DNA of 64,000 bases from the NCBI GenBank assembly GCA_963853835.1, contig OY970830.1, positions 39,331,966 through 39,395,965 of the forward strand, read 5' to 3'. Source of the stretch: Calendula officinalis. Lineage: Eukaryota > Streptophyta > Magnoliopsida > Asterales > Asteraceae. The number at the start of each line of letters is the position of its first letter. The first letter of the stretch is position 1. The notes under the pieces were generated by a model. It was not told where the DNA came from. It made no database searches and saw only the letters and a program-made list of their open reading frames with translations. A program made the translations under genes and the position numbers. Below, piece by piece: positions 25,651 through 36,645 of the stretch.

Positions 25651-26012
25651 AAATCTTCACCAGTATCCAAAAGTAAATTTGCAAATAATGTTGTTTCGTC
25701 AATATCAACTATATCACTTACTACTGTTAAGCTAATATTTTTTGTAAGTTTTGTAACTTTGCAATTATCCCACAAATACAATGAACTAATAGAAGCGTTT
25801 ATATTGTCTTGTCTAGTACCTTTGGACAACCGGTAAAAACTTTCTAAAATCTCCTCCAAACACAATTAATTCGCCTCCAAATGGTAGATCAATGTTAACA
25901 TTGTTATCATCATTTAAAAATATACGTCAATGTTCTATATATAGCTTTAAACACATACTTATGAACCGTTAATGCTTCATCCCATATTATAAGACTTTTT
26001 ACTCATGGTACT
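25651..26012 (-). pseudogene. PIF1-type helicase fragment of a Helitron
   Basis: On the minus strand, LIIWDEALTVHKYVFKA (a Walker B region near 26005-25955) is followed by FGGDFRK-like and KGTRQDNINASISS, LYLWDNCKVTKLTKN, then FANLLLDTGED. These match in order the PIF1-like helicase domain at the C-terminus of plant Helitron Rep-helicase proteins. The frame changes around 25865-25870 and stop codons are present, so it is a remnant. No Rep domain and no Helitron ends (5' TC, 3' hairpin-CTRR) were identified nearby. Confidence 0.7.
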
Positions 26013-26273
26013 TTTGGTGCTTGTAGTCCAGATTTTTATAACATTATGTGAATTTGTAAAAAAAGTAAATAAATAGATTACTCAAAAAAAATTATATTTA
26101 ACAAATTAATTTGAAATAAACATACTTCTCTTTGAACAATTTAACAGCATCCAGTTCTGTGTCGATGAATCAACCTATCCTAAATTTTAAATATCATTTT
26201 TTAAAAGCTCGGAACTTTTGGAATCTGAATTCAAATGTTCGTTTATTTTGTATAAGATAAGATAAGATTATTA

Positions 26274-26393
26274 CCAAAGGGCCAATGATTTAACGGTAAA
26301 GATGTTTGCCCCCAACCTTAAGGTTGAGGGTTCAAGTCTCATAGTGGATATAGGTGGATTTAGCAGTAGATTATGTTGTCGTTAAAAAAAATA
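26274..26393 (+). mobile_element. Short SINE with 17-bp target duplication
   Basis: About 120 bp with an A-box-like start (GGGCCAATGATTTAACGGT), a B-box GGGTTCAAGTC near 26328, and an A-rich end GTTAAAAAAAATAA. It is flanked by a 17-bp direct duplication ATAAGATAAGATTATTA at 26257-26273 and 26394-26410. That duplication proves retroposition. It lies just upstream of the Helitron helicase fragment. Confidence 0.8.
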
Positions 26394-26475
26394 ATAAGAT
26401 AAGATTATTATTACTATTTAATAATTAATTAAGGAATTCTATTAATTATAGGCGTATTCAAGTTATTATTTAAAA

Positions 26476-27109
26476 GAGTAAATTATATGGATAGTCTCTG
26501 TGGTTTACCAAAAGTTTTGGATTTGGCTCTAAGTTTCAGAATTTACACCGATGGTCTCTATGGTTGAAACTTTGTCACGCTTTTGATCTTTAATAGTAAC
26601 ATCTGTTAAAATAAGCTGTTAAATTTTTCTAAATGACAAACTGACCCTATGTCTTCATCTTCCCCAACTGACCGGAAAATTGTAATCAGAGCAATTTTAG
26701 GCGAGGAAGATGAAGATGGTTGGCATGAAATTGTAGATATAGGCAGCAGTGATGAGAACAAAGAGAAAATGATTTCTCATGGAAGCCTGAATATAGCAGA
26801 ATTAAGAAAGCAATTGAGTGTTGCTTGATGAAGAAGAAGAAGATTTTACATGGGATATTGAAGATGTCGATGAGTCTGGTACAAATTCATGAAGATAAGA
26901 TAGGTTTTAGATATGGTGGGTTTTGAAAAGGGTAAAGGGTATTATAGTCATTTAGAAAAATTTAACAGTTTATTTTAACGGATGTTACTATTAGGGACCA
27001 AAAGCGTGACAAAGTTTCAACCATAGGGATCATTCGTGTAATTTCTGAGACTTAGGGACTAAATTCAAAACTTTTGTCAAACCACAGGAATCATCCGTGT
27101 AATTTACTA
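26476..27109. mobile_element. Mutator-type non-autonomous element carrying a gene fragment (Pack-MULE-like)
   Basis: About 160-bp terminal inverted repeats (about 26476-26638 and 26948-27109; GTAAATTA.. and ..TAATTTAC at the tips) bracket about 310 bp. A 9-bp direct duplication TATTTAAAA lies at 26467-26475 and 27110-27118. Nine-bp duplications and long inverted repeats are hallmarks of Mutator-like elements. The interior is exon-like (see 26649-26892). The AT-rich duplication could by chance match over fewer bases, but all nine agree. Confidence 0.75.
26649..26892 (+). pseudogene. Captured fragment similar to the C-terminus of a BSD-domain protein
   Basis: An ATG at 26649 opens a 59-codon ORF ending at 26828. 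It contains GEEDEDGWHEIVDIGSSDE and then IAELRKQLSVA. One frame over, the coding continues as LLDEEEEDFTWDIEDVDES up to about 26892. Acidic WxEIxDI, LRKRLS and SWDIED blocks in this order are, from memory, typical of the C-terminus of plant BSD-domain proteins. The BSD domain itself is not in the element. A 1-nt shift separates the two halves. It sits wholly inside the inverted repeats of the Mutator-type element, as expected for transduplication. Confidence 0.55.
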
Positions 27110-27118
27110 TATTTAAAA

Positions 27119-29275
27119 TCTAATTAAAGAATTACATTAATTATAGGCATATGAAAGTTATTATTTAAATATCTAACTAAGGTATTCCTTCAAATTCTCA
27201 TATACATGTTTGAATATATCCATTTATAATTATTTCATAAATTTTCTTCTTTTATAAAATATTGATAATCACCCGATAATTATGTAAGGTTGTTTAATAA
27301 TATAACAATATATAATTGAAATAAAACTTCTTTGTAAACGACATTTGTTGTTGAGTTAGTGTAATTATCATCTTTGTCGCAACAAATAACCTTCAATCAT
27401 GTGTATTCGTATTATAGCCCGTGAATTTTCACTTGTCCTAATTTTACTAAACGAAAGTTTTATAATAAACAAAATTGTGAAACCACAAATACTAACATTT
27501 TCTATGGATTAAACTGTATAGCACTTATAACATTTTTCCAGTTTTCTTCTAAGTAGTATTTTTATTTTACCCGTTTGACCGGTTCATAAATAAATTGGTC
27601 AAAACTACCACCTCATACCAAAACCTCGGTGAAAATTAGTAAGAAAAATGTCAGAAAAATACAGGAAAGATGATTACTTTGATTACAAGTTAAGGTTTAG
27701 ATCTTAAAAAAATTGTATAATTTAGTGCTCAAAACTGCAGTTTAGACTGTTTAGTCAATTATGCACATATCTTAAATTTCACTAACTGAAGTTAATTCAA
27801 AGAACATATTTGTAATCAAAAGATGTGATTTTTTTTCTTTCTTTAAACATTATTAGCTGGAAAAGTAAGTTAATTAGATGAATAACTTCAATAAGAAATT
27901 TATCATAATTCAAGAATTGTTAAAAAATTTAGACTTACCATATAATTGCAATTTTTTTTAGTAAACAAAGTTATATTTTCACCCATCGAATGAGATTTAT
28001 TTCATAAAACTATTAATTTATAGAAAAACTCATATACACTTTGACTTTTTTTTAAGGTCAAATAGACCAAAATTTAACTCCATAATTAACAGATAACAAA
28101 ATATATCTAATTAACATATAACTCCATAATCTGTTATATATGCATGTTGAAATACCACCATGTAATGAATTTGTGCTAAACCCTAAACAGAAATGTGCTA
28201 AACCTTAAACCATATAAAGTTATAAGAACTTCAAAATTAATAAGTCATAATGAGTACGTAAGCTAATAAGTCTTAACAGCTACTTAATCATAAAATTCAG
28301 CCAAATTACCGTAGGACATATTATAGAAAGATTCTTTGGATCAGCAAATCCAAATTAAGGTGGTATCTTTTATAGTCTGTAATTTAAGGAGGGTATAATA
28401 ACTTTTAACAGTTGTTTCACTATACCCATCATTTTTTCTGTAAGACATGAGTTACAATTATATAATTTTAAAAAAGAAAAAATAAATAAAACTATGCACT
28501 GCACTGCACTTTCACGATTCATTCAATTGCACCAACTTCTTATGTAGTGACTCTATAAACAAATGGAGAAAAATGGACTTACATGGTTATTAATGACAAC
28601 CTGTTGAAATCTTGGGCAAATACAAAATATGTTTTTGGAAAACACATACAATTTGTTCATGTAAGTCCAATTCAAATCTTGGGCAAATACAAACTTCTAC
28701 AGCCTACAGATTTTGATGATTTTGCAAAAAAATACATATCATTGTAGGAGCTGAAGATCACATGCCATATATGTTAGAAATGGAAAATGTATCATTTATT
28801 TTGACACGAATGAATCTGCATTTGGATTTGTTAATGTTACTGCTTCTAACAATTGGTTGTGAATTTGCCAAAATTAAAATGTATCATTTAGAAATTGGTT
28901 GTTAATGTTACATGCCATTGTAATAGGTGGCAAGTGGACCACTCTGCTTACAATAATACATTATACAAAATTAGGTAGTATAGTTGAAACCATAATAAAT
29001 TATCTTAGCAAGCTTGTGCTGTTGATAAATCATCAAGTTTGATATGAAATATTTAAAAAAGAATTTTTTTCAATTTGTTTTCAATTCTAACATAGCATCA
29101 TGCATGTTATTCTCCTATGGTACATGTTTAACTTTACATAATCAAGTTTGACATATTAAACGGTCAAAGTTGACTATTTAAAATAAAATGAAGACTGAAA
29201 TCTTACACAAAAACATGTTTAACTTTAAAAGTCAACTTGATTTCAAAATAATAATAGATTAATTTTGAAACTTAC
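27119..29275. other. AT-rich spacer
   Basis: No gene, element ends or RNA recognised. A phrase TCTTGGGCAAATACAAA occurs twice (near 28611 and 28678), indicating a small local duplication. Confidence 0.4.
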
Positions 29276-29695
29276 CCAATCCAATAAGGCCAACAAACAA
29301 ACAAACAAATGCAAATGTTGCTAGCTGGGATAATGCATCAGAGTTTCCGTTGTATGACAACATAATGCAAGAGGTACCTGTATGACCAAAAAGAAATTTG
29401 TCTCAAGATATATGATAATAATCTAACTTTATTTAATATAATGATTTAAAAGGATTTTTGGATTAACAAATCAATTTGAGATTATTATACCTTTATACAG
29501 TTACATGTATAATCACAAATCAATTCAGTGACAGTTAATATCCGAATAGGTGGTGATTTTGTTGTATAATAACATTCACAAAAACTGCAATCAAGAAAAA
29601 ACTTGAGATTATTATACCTTTATACAGTTACCTGTATAATAACAGAATGCCATCAAAAGTGTCATTTGTCGTGCCAATTGACCATGTCCACTCTG
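29276..29695 (-). CDS. Two candidate exons of an unidentified membrane-like gene
   Basis: On the minus strand, TTGCAG at about 29700-29695 is followed by an open segment to 29632 and a GTAACT donor. An acceptor TCATACAG near 29376-29383 leads into a second open segment to about 29280. The join keeps one frame for about 55 codons: SGHGQLARQMTLLMAFCYY, then TSCIMLSYNGNSDALSQLA and the hydrophobic FAFVCLLALLDW. Hydrophobic stretches suggest membrane segments. I do not recognise the family. It could also be chance. Confidence 0.3.
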
Positions 29696-29699
29696 CAAC

Positions 29700-31108
29700 A
29701 TAGAATATGTTAATTTTAAATGAAAATTTATATGTTTAGGGATCCATTTTGAGAGCCAACAATTTCTTTTTTTTTTTTCTTTCTATTTTGTGTCTAATAG
29801 TTAGAATCATTTGGCAAAATGTTCAAAAAAATTCAGTTGAATAGTTAAACTTTCTGCTTCAAATAGAATTACTTATTAGTAACTAATTATTGCTAAACAA
29901 CCCATAATTAACATAAAGACAATCATTTTCTGATTTGACGCCATTATTGTTTGCATAAACAACATCAGATTAAGTAAAGTAAAAATACCATTATTTCATA
30001 ACACATGGAGCAGGTAACTAAAATTATCATCTTATTAAGAAAATTTCACAAAAATCATTAATAAAAACATAAACTTAATACCCTAAATCTTTCAATATGA
30101 TTTAAGTCTATTTTTCTCCTAATCAATTCAATGTAAAACGAAGTAAAATAGGGGGCATAAAAAGTGTAAAGGGATTTATCAGCTGATAAAAAAATGTTGA
30201 CCAGAACAAAGAAGCTTAAATTTTTATGTAAAATAGAAACAATAATTACCAGGAGTTGTTATCGTGTTTCTTCAAAAACCATATGTCTTACAGGACCACG
30301 ATTTAGGGTTATGTGGCGGGGGATTATTCACTGCATCAAACTGAAAGTTACGAACACACTGATATTTAATCGAAACAATAAAAAACTAAGAGATAATAAA
30401 ATCGAAACTATTAACAATTTGTTATCCAATTCAACACTGCATCAAAATCGAAAGAATAGAAAACTCAATTGACTTATATATGTCGATCACATAACTGATT
30501 TGAAAAGAATAGCAGGATGAAGAAGATTTAGAGTTTACATACCAGTCCATCAGTTTTTATCCATATGAGAATTTTTCATTTGCATACTCTTGCCGTCAGA
30601 AGTCAAATTCGGCAAGGAGGAAGAAGAAACGGCAAAGGATGGTGAATTAGGGCTACCGGATTTCTGTATAAATTACGAAAATAGTGGAAACAATGGTCGC
30701 AGGATTGTAGCGGATGGTGAATTAGGGCTACCAATTCATATATGTTTATGCGTTCATGTTTCCTTTTAGAATTACTGATTACATTTAATCATTTATCCTA
30801 TTATGCGATTTTTTATTCTGGGGTAATTTTTCTTTAATTAAAACCCGTTTGATCGACCCGTTTCATTTGTAGATGAAATGTACGACATTCAACAACTCCA
30901 TTTGTAGATGAAATGTACGATCACATTAAAGACACTAAACAATTATGAAGTCATCATATGCCGATGGCCAGAGTATACATTTGCTTTGGAAAATGTACGT
31001 CTTTTTTAACATCATAAATTTATTATGAAGTATTTTTTTAACATCATAATCTGTGTGTTTAAGGCGTAACTCTTTTTTAATTATTATTTTTTAATTATAT
31101 GTTAATAG
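29700..31108. other. Spacer, no recognised gene
   Basis: AT-rich sequence. A 30-bp phrase including CATTTGTAGATGAAATGTAC is duplicated at about 30868 and 30898. A 92-residue ORF at 30194-30472 has no recognisable features. GC content rises around 30590-30670 without a clear reading frame. It could include a 5' leader of a minus-strand gene (see 29276-29695), unproven. Confidence 0.3.
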
Positions 31109-31570
31109 GTGGTTGCTGACATTGAAAAGGCTGTAATTGAAGCCCTAGATAAACAATATGCAGATGTCGTAGCACCTTTGAAAGATAATATGACACCAAA
31201 AAAGTTCGGGATCAAATATGTCTAAAACCTCGCCAAACAAAATACAAATCCTTACGTTGTGCCTCCTGAGGTTTGTATAATTTTTCTTTTTGTAGTTATA
31301 AACTTATAATAATTTGTATTTATATTGCTTTATTTTAATAATTTATTATTGTTGTTGATTAAGCTTGGAATTCTGTTGAACTCAATGAAGAGAATGCTGG
31401 ATGTTTTGCGGCCTAAAATAGATATCCAATTGAAATCATGGGGTTCGTGTTGCGTTCCGGATGGCGGGAATGTGGCACCGGGAGAACGGTTAAGTGAAGT
31501 TACAGTGATGCTTAGATCCAATTTTAGAAATTATCATCAAGCAGTTGCCGAGAAGCTTCTTGAGAATGTG

Positions 31571-32209
31571 TGTTGGAACAAAATCACAGATCAACTTATT
31601 ACTGATGATGCAGTTAGTACTGATCATGTTTACTACTGATGAATATTATGGTTAGTACTGATGGGGCAGAAACTTACTACTGATGAAGTTGATACTGGTG
31701 AAGTCTATAACTTAGTTACTACTGATCAAGGCATATTGAAGATACTACTGATCAATAGTAGTTACTACTGACGGTGGTTTTGGACTTACTACTGGTCACC
31801 AGACTTACTACTGATGTTGCATATTTACTACTGGTGATTAGTTTTACTACTGATACGCGTTTATGGAACATATCAAGTCCGAGATCTTCGCAGAGATAGT
31901 TATAGAATGTAATTCAATGTATATCTTTATAATTCGAATGTAAATCAAGTCCTAGAATAACTAGGGTCAATAGTTTAGCTTCAAGGACTATTATAAATAG
32001 TTCCTTACGAATTGTAAACGTACGTGTGTATTGTTAATCGATAATATACATTGAAGCTTTTTGTGAAACTGTGTTCTTGATATTTTTGCATATTGTTTTA
32101 CAGTTTATTGTTCTTGAATATATTGATATAGTGTTGATCCGCTGCAACTTCTATTATCAATTAGATCTAAAGGTGTTTATTAACTCTTCATAGTTATTCG
32201 ATCCTGACA
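31571..32209 (+). repeat. 5' LTR of the SIRE-type element, with TACTACTG repeats
   Basis: 639 bp, TG...CA. Its first 290 bp contain about thirteen TACTG(A/G) words, most as TACTACTGAT or TACTACTGGT. No long ORF. The same series is in the 3' LTR. Confidence 0.95.
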
Positions 32210-32296
32210 AGTGGTATCAGAGCTTATTGGTTCTAGATCTACGAATTTTTAAGAACAACAAAAAGTTTTAATCTTTAAACACACACATTATTAATC

Positions 32297-34870
32297 ATGA
32301 CTGATAATAATGAAAGCACTCAAGCTAACAAAATCCCTATACTCACTCCCAATAACTTTGAGATGTGGAAGAATCGTATTAAGCAATACATGCTTATTAC
32401 TGATTATTCCATGTGGGAAGTTGTCATTGAAGGAAACAAAACTGGTTCGGCTCAAGCAACCAGTTCTGCAACTGAAGCAGACAAACTAAAGTGTGAAAAG
32501 GAGAAGAAAGACAGAGGAATCGAACTCAAAACTCTAAGCACTCTCCTACTGGCCATTCCTAATGACTATCAACATCTCTTTGTTGAATATGATGATGCAA
32601 AGGTGTTGTGGCAAGCACTGGAGAAGAGATTTGTTGGCACCAAGAGCACCAAGAGGAACATGAAGTCTGTTCTCAAGCAAGACTTTGAAAACTTCAAAGG
32701 AAAGCCCAATGAGACACTCACTCAAGTGTTTGACAGATTCAACAAGCTAATTGGTGAACTTAACCAGGTTGGGGTTAAGATGGATCAAGAAGATGTTAAC
32801 ATGAAGTTCCTAAGGTCTCTTAGTGAAGAATGGGCCATGTACACAGTGATGTACAGACAGAGAGATGCACTAGAAGAAAAGGAGTTAGATGAACTCTACA
32901 ATGATCTCAGAGTATTTGAAACTGAGGTAAATCAAAAGAACCCTTCTATTTCTTCTAATAATGCTGCATTTGTATCTAGTACAGGTCAAGGTCAAGAAAC
33001 TATCACAGGAAAGGCTGCAGATTGTGAAGATGCTGCAAGAGAATCCTTTTCCACTAGTCATGTGCATACTGCACTAATTAGTGATGATTTGGAACAATTG
33101 AATCCAGATGATCTTGAAGAGATGGATCTCAAATGGCAGATGGCTATGCTGAGCCTGAGAACCAAAAGGTTCTTAAAAAGGACTGGTAGGACAAGTCTCA
33201 ACTACAACAAAGGTGACAAAGCTGGATTTGACAAAACTAAAGTCAAATGTTACAACTGTAACAATCTTGGTCACTTTGCCAAACAATGTCCTCAGCCAGA
33301 CAAAAGATCCAAATCAACTGCTCTTGTCTCACAACAAGGACAAGGGTATGACTGGAGCTTTCAAGCAGAAGATCATGCTCAAAATCAAGCTCTCATGGCC
33401 TTTACTGACAGCAAATCTGAGGTAAAACCTAAACCTTGTACTTCTGAATGTATTAAAATTGTTAAAAATTTAGAAAAAGAAAACACTAAATTAAATGAAG
33501 ATTTAGCAAAATCATTAAGAAGAAATCATGAATTTGATGGTGTGATTGCTGATCAAGAACATCAGATAAAGGTGTATCAGATGATTGATCAAAGGATAAA
33601 GGAAGAACTGCTCCAAGCTGTAGATGAGAAAGAGTACTATGAATTAAAAAATAAAAAACTAACAAGTAAATTAGAAGAATGTCAACTTGAAATTGAACAA
33701 AATAAATTGACAATTAAGAAATTTGAAAGAAGCACTAAAATTCTTGATGAATTAACTAATCAAACTACAGAAAAAGTTGTTCATGGAGTGGGATATCATG
33801 CTGTACCACCTCCATATAAATTCATCCCTCCACTTAAAGATAGTTCAGAAAGAATCATAAATGAATTAAAAAGTGAAAATCAAACTGAATCTAATAATGA
33901 AACATATGAATCAAATGATTCTTCAGATGATGATCAAACTACAGACTCAATTGAATTTACAATCTTTCAAACTGAATCCACAAAATCAATTGATACAAGT
34001 TTTCACACAGCACAAAGTCCAAATGAATCTCCTAAATATGATGCAGAAAATATACCAAAAATCTTAAAAAGGGGAAATGAAAGAAATAAAAATCAACGTT
34101 TAGATCAAAAAATACCTGAAGGTGCTAAAGGTAAGAAATTAAGATGTGTTATATGCAACAAAGTAAATCATTTAGCAAAGGATTGTCACTTCAATCCAAT
34201 TAACTGTAAAGAGTTCAAAGAATTTAAAACTTACAAAGAAAAGGTAAAAACACAGAAGTTGAAAGATACTATTGGTTCTTCAGTAGTGAATAAAAATAAA
34301 ACTCCAATTGCTGAAACTCCAAGATTTGGAAGAAGTGCACCAAGATTTGTGCAAAACAGAAGAGTTGGAAGCCCAAAGAACAGCAATTACTTCAAGAACA
34401 ATGAAAAATCAAATCAAAATAAACAATATTTTAAATTTTCCAACACCAGTAAAAACTTTAACAATTTTACTACTGGTGTTAACCTCAATTATAATGCTGT
34501 CTGGTACCAGTACAAAAACACTACTGGTAAAAACCCTAATTACAAGTATACTACTGCTGCTAAACCAACATTCAAACATACTACTGGTGTCAACCCTAAA
34601 AACACTACTGGTCATTCTAAACATGGTAAGTACCCAAATACTACTGGTTCATCAGTAGTAAAGTATTCAAAGGCTAAAAATCATAGGTATAGACCAAGAT
34701 CAGTAGTAAACTCAGACACCAGTACCAAGTCTAAAAGAGCAGTAGTAACACAGAACACCAGTACTAAAAAGGTATGGGTACCAAAAATGTTTAAGGTTAA
34801 ATGTTCTAAATCTGATTTCTCAAAGGATGAACCCAAGACATACAAAGCTTGGGTTCCCAAACTTAACTAA
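32297..34870 (+). CDS. SIRE-type gag polyprotein
   Basis: 857 residues. The N-terminal UBN2-type gag core begins NFEMWKNRIKQYMLITDY and contains WQALEKRFVGTKSTKRN and FNKLIGELNQVGVKM. A first zinc knuckle CYNCNNLGHFAKQC lies at about residues 318-331. A long Glu/Lys/Leu-rich coiled-coil part follows (about 395-500), then a second CX2CX4HX4C knuckle (CVICNKVNHLAKDC, about 617-630). The C-terminal 130 residues are basic and Asn-rich with repeated NTTG units, encoded by the element's ACTACTGGT motif. It ends WVPKLN then TAA. In SIRE elements gag and pol are normally separated by a single readable stop. The unusually large gag is typical of this lineage. The ORF appears complete. Confidence 0.92.
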   Translation: MTDNNESTQANKIPILTPNNFEMWKNRIKQYMLITDYSMWEVVIEGNKTGSAQATSSATEADKLKCEKEKKDRGIELKTLSTLLLAIPNDYQHLFVEYDDAKVLWQALEKRFVGTKSTKRNMKSVLKQDFENFKGKPNETLTQVFDRFNKLIGELNQVGVKMDQEDVNMKFLRSLSEEWAMYTVMYRQRDALEEKELDELYNDLRVFETEVNQKNPSISSNNAAFVSSTGQGQETITGKAADCEDAARESFSTSHVHTALISDDLEQLNPDDLEEMDLKWQMAMLSLRTKRFLKRTGRTSLNYNKGDKAGFDKTKVKCYNCNNLGHFAKQCPQPDKRSKSTALVSQQGQGYDWSFQAEDHAQNQALMAFTDSKSEVKPKPCTSECIKIVKNLEKENTKLNEDLAKSLRRNHEFDGVIADQEHQIKVYQMIDQRIKEELLQAVDEKEYYELKNKKLTSKLEECQLEIEQNKLTIKKFERSTKILDELTNQTTEKVVHGVGYHAVPPPYKFIPPLKDSSERIINELKSENQTESNNETYESNDSSDDDQTTDSIEFTIFQTESTKSIDTSFHTAQSPNESPKYDAENIPKILKRGNERNKNQRLDQKIPEGAKGKKLRCVICNKVNHLAKDCHFNPINCKEFKEFKTYKEKVKTQKLKDTIGSSVVNKNKTPIAETPRFGRSAPRFVQNRRVGSPKNSNYFKNNEKSNQNKQYFKFSNTSKNFNNFTTGVNLNYNAVWYQYKNTTGKNPNYKYTTAAKPTFKHTTGVNPKNTTGHSKHGKYPNTTGSSVVKYSKAKNHRYRPRSVVNSDTSTKSKRAVVTQNTSTKKVWVPKMFKVKCSKSDFSKDEPKTYKAWVPKLN

Positions 34871-36639
34871 CATTTTATGTACCTGTGCAGAGCATTCAGA
34901 TCCCAGAAGAAGGAAGAACATGACACATTGATAGTGGATGCTCACGGCACATGACTGGAAATCTGCAAATTCTTAAAGATTTCAAGTTATTTGATGGAGG
35001 CTATGTGGCCTTTGGTGAGAACCCAAAGGGAGGTAAGATTACAGGTAAAGGTACTGTTACTAATGGAAAAATTACCTTTGATGATGTATTTTATGTAGCT
35101 GAACCAAAATACAATCTTGTTAGTGTGTCTCAAGTTTGTGATAAAAAGAACAAAATTCTTTTCACAGACATTGAGTGCATCATTCTTTCTCCTGACTTTA
35201 TTTTAGATGAAAAATATGTTGTTTTAAGAACTCCAAGGAGAAACAATGTGTATTGCCTGGATATAGGGGGAGAACTCATTTCTTCAAATGAGGTCAACTG
35301 TTTTATATCCAAGGCAAACACCAATGAATCAGAACTATGGCATAGAAGGATGTGTCACACTAATTTCAAAAACATGAACAATTTAGTAAAAAGAAATTTG
35401 GTCATTGGACTACCTCAAAAACAATTCATGTGTGATCATCATTGTGTTGCATGCCTAAAAGGTAAACAACACAAGACTTCTCATAAGTCCAAATCTGTGA
35501 ACTCTATTTCTGTTCCTTTACAACTCTTACATATCGACCTATTTGGACCTACAAATGTAATGAGTATTGGAAAGAAACAATATTGTCTTGTTATTACTGA
35601 TGACTTTTCCAGATATACATGGGTTTTCTTTCTCAAGACAAAGGATGAAACAAGTGAACTCATCAAGAACTTAATTGTTAAACTGGAGAACTCATCTGAT
35701 CAAAAAGTTAAAGCCATAAGATGTGATAATGGCACAGAATTTAAAAATGCTAACTTAATTAACTTTTGTGATCTTAAAGGTATTGACAGGCAATACAGCT
35801 CACCTAGAACTCCTCAACAAAATGGTGTAGCTGAAAGAAGAAATAGAACCATCATTGAAGCAGCAAGATCAATGCTAGCAGATGCAAAGTTACCAATCAC
35901 TTTTTGGGCTGAAGCTGTTAATACTGCCTGTTATGTTCAAAACAGAGTATTAATAGTGAAACCACATTATAAAACACCATATGAACTTTTTAATAAAAGA
36001 AAACCTTCTATAAGCTTTTTAAAATCATTTGGTTGTCCTTGTACTATTCTGATTATAATAGAACAAATCGGTAAGTTTGACTGCAAAGCTGATGATGGAA
36101 TCTTTGTAGGATACTCTACTCAAAGCAAATCATACAGAGTGTTCAACAAGAGATTAAGGATAATTGAAGAAAGCATCAATGTATCCTTTAATGAGAAAGT
36201 TCCTAATGAACAAGGAAATGGTCCAGATTGGCTATTTAACATAGACAATCTAACCAAATCCTTTAATTTTAACATGAATTTAAATGCAGGTGATTCAAAT
36301 TGTCATAATCAAAAGGAAGGAACATCATCTGTTAATACTGGTCAAGAAGAGATGAGATACATAGTAGTTAACACTGCTCCCACAGTTAATACTGAGGACA
36401 GCAATAACTCAAATTCTGTAAGTAGTAATAACTCTGAGAATGAGGACAGTAGTAATTCAAATACCACTGGTACCAGTAATAGTACTCAAAATACTACTGG
36501 TCCTAGCAATAACCTAAATTCTCAAGATACTACTGATCCCAGTAACAACAACAATACTACTGATCTCAATGAAGATAACCACAGTAGCAACTCTGACCAA
36601 GATGATGATGAACCAAACAACAATGAAGGATCACTATAG
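34871..36639 (+). pseudogene. SIRE-type protease and integrase
   Basis: After the gag stop, sequence in the gag frame (MYLCRAFRSQKKEEH) leads to the protease. The protease active-site motif IDSGCSRHMTG is read one frame over, with TGA where the family has Trp just before it (near 34923). The ORF from 34951 covers the rest of the protease (GKGTVTNGKITFDDVFYV), the HHCC zinc-binding block (LWHRRMCHTNF...CVACLKGKQHK), and the integrase core with HIDLFGP, IRCDNGTEFKN and PQQNGVAERRNRT holding the D, D and E residues. The C-terminal part is Asn/Ser-rich with NTTG and DTTD units. The ORF is cut at TAG 36637-36639, after which the same frame stays open. Confidence 0.88.
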
Positions 36640-36645
36640 GAGCAA

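Noticed and set aside
25651..26012. Complete Helitron
   Set aside because: Only a helicase fragment is visible. No Rep domain, 5' TC or 3' hairpin end could be identified.
26274..26393. tRNA gene suggested by A and B box words
   Set aside because: No cloverleaf could be drawn, and the 17-bp duplication with A-rich end shows a SINE.
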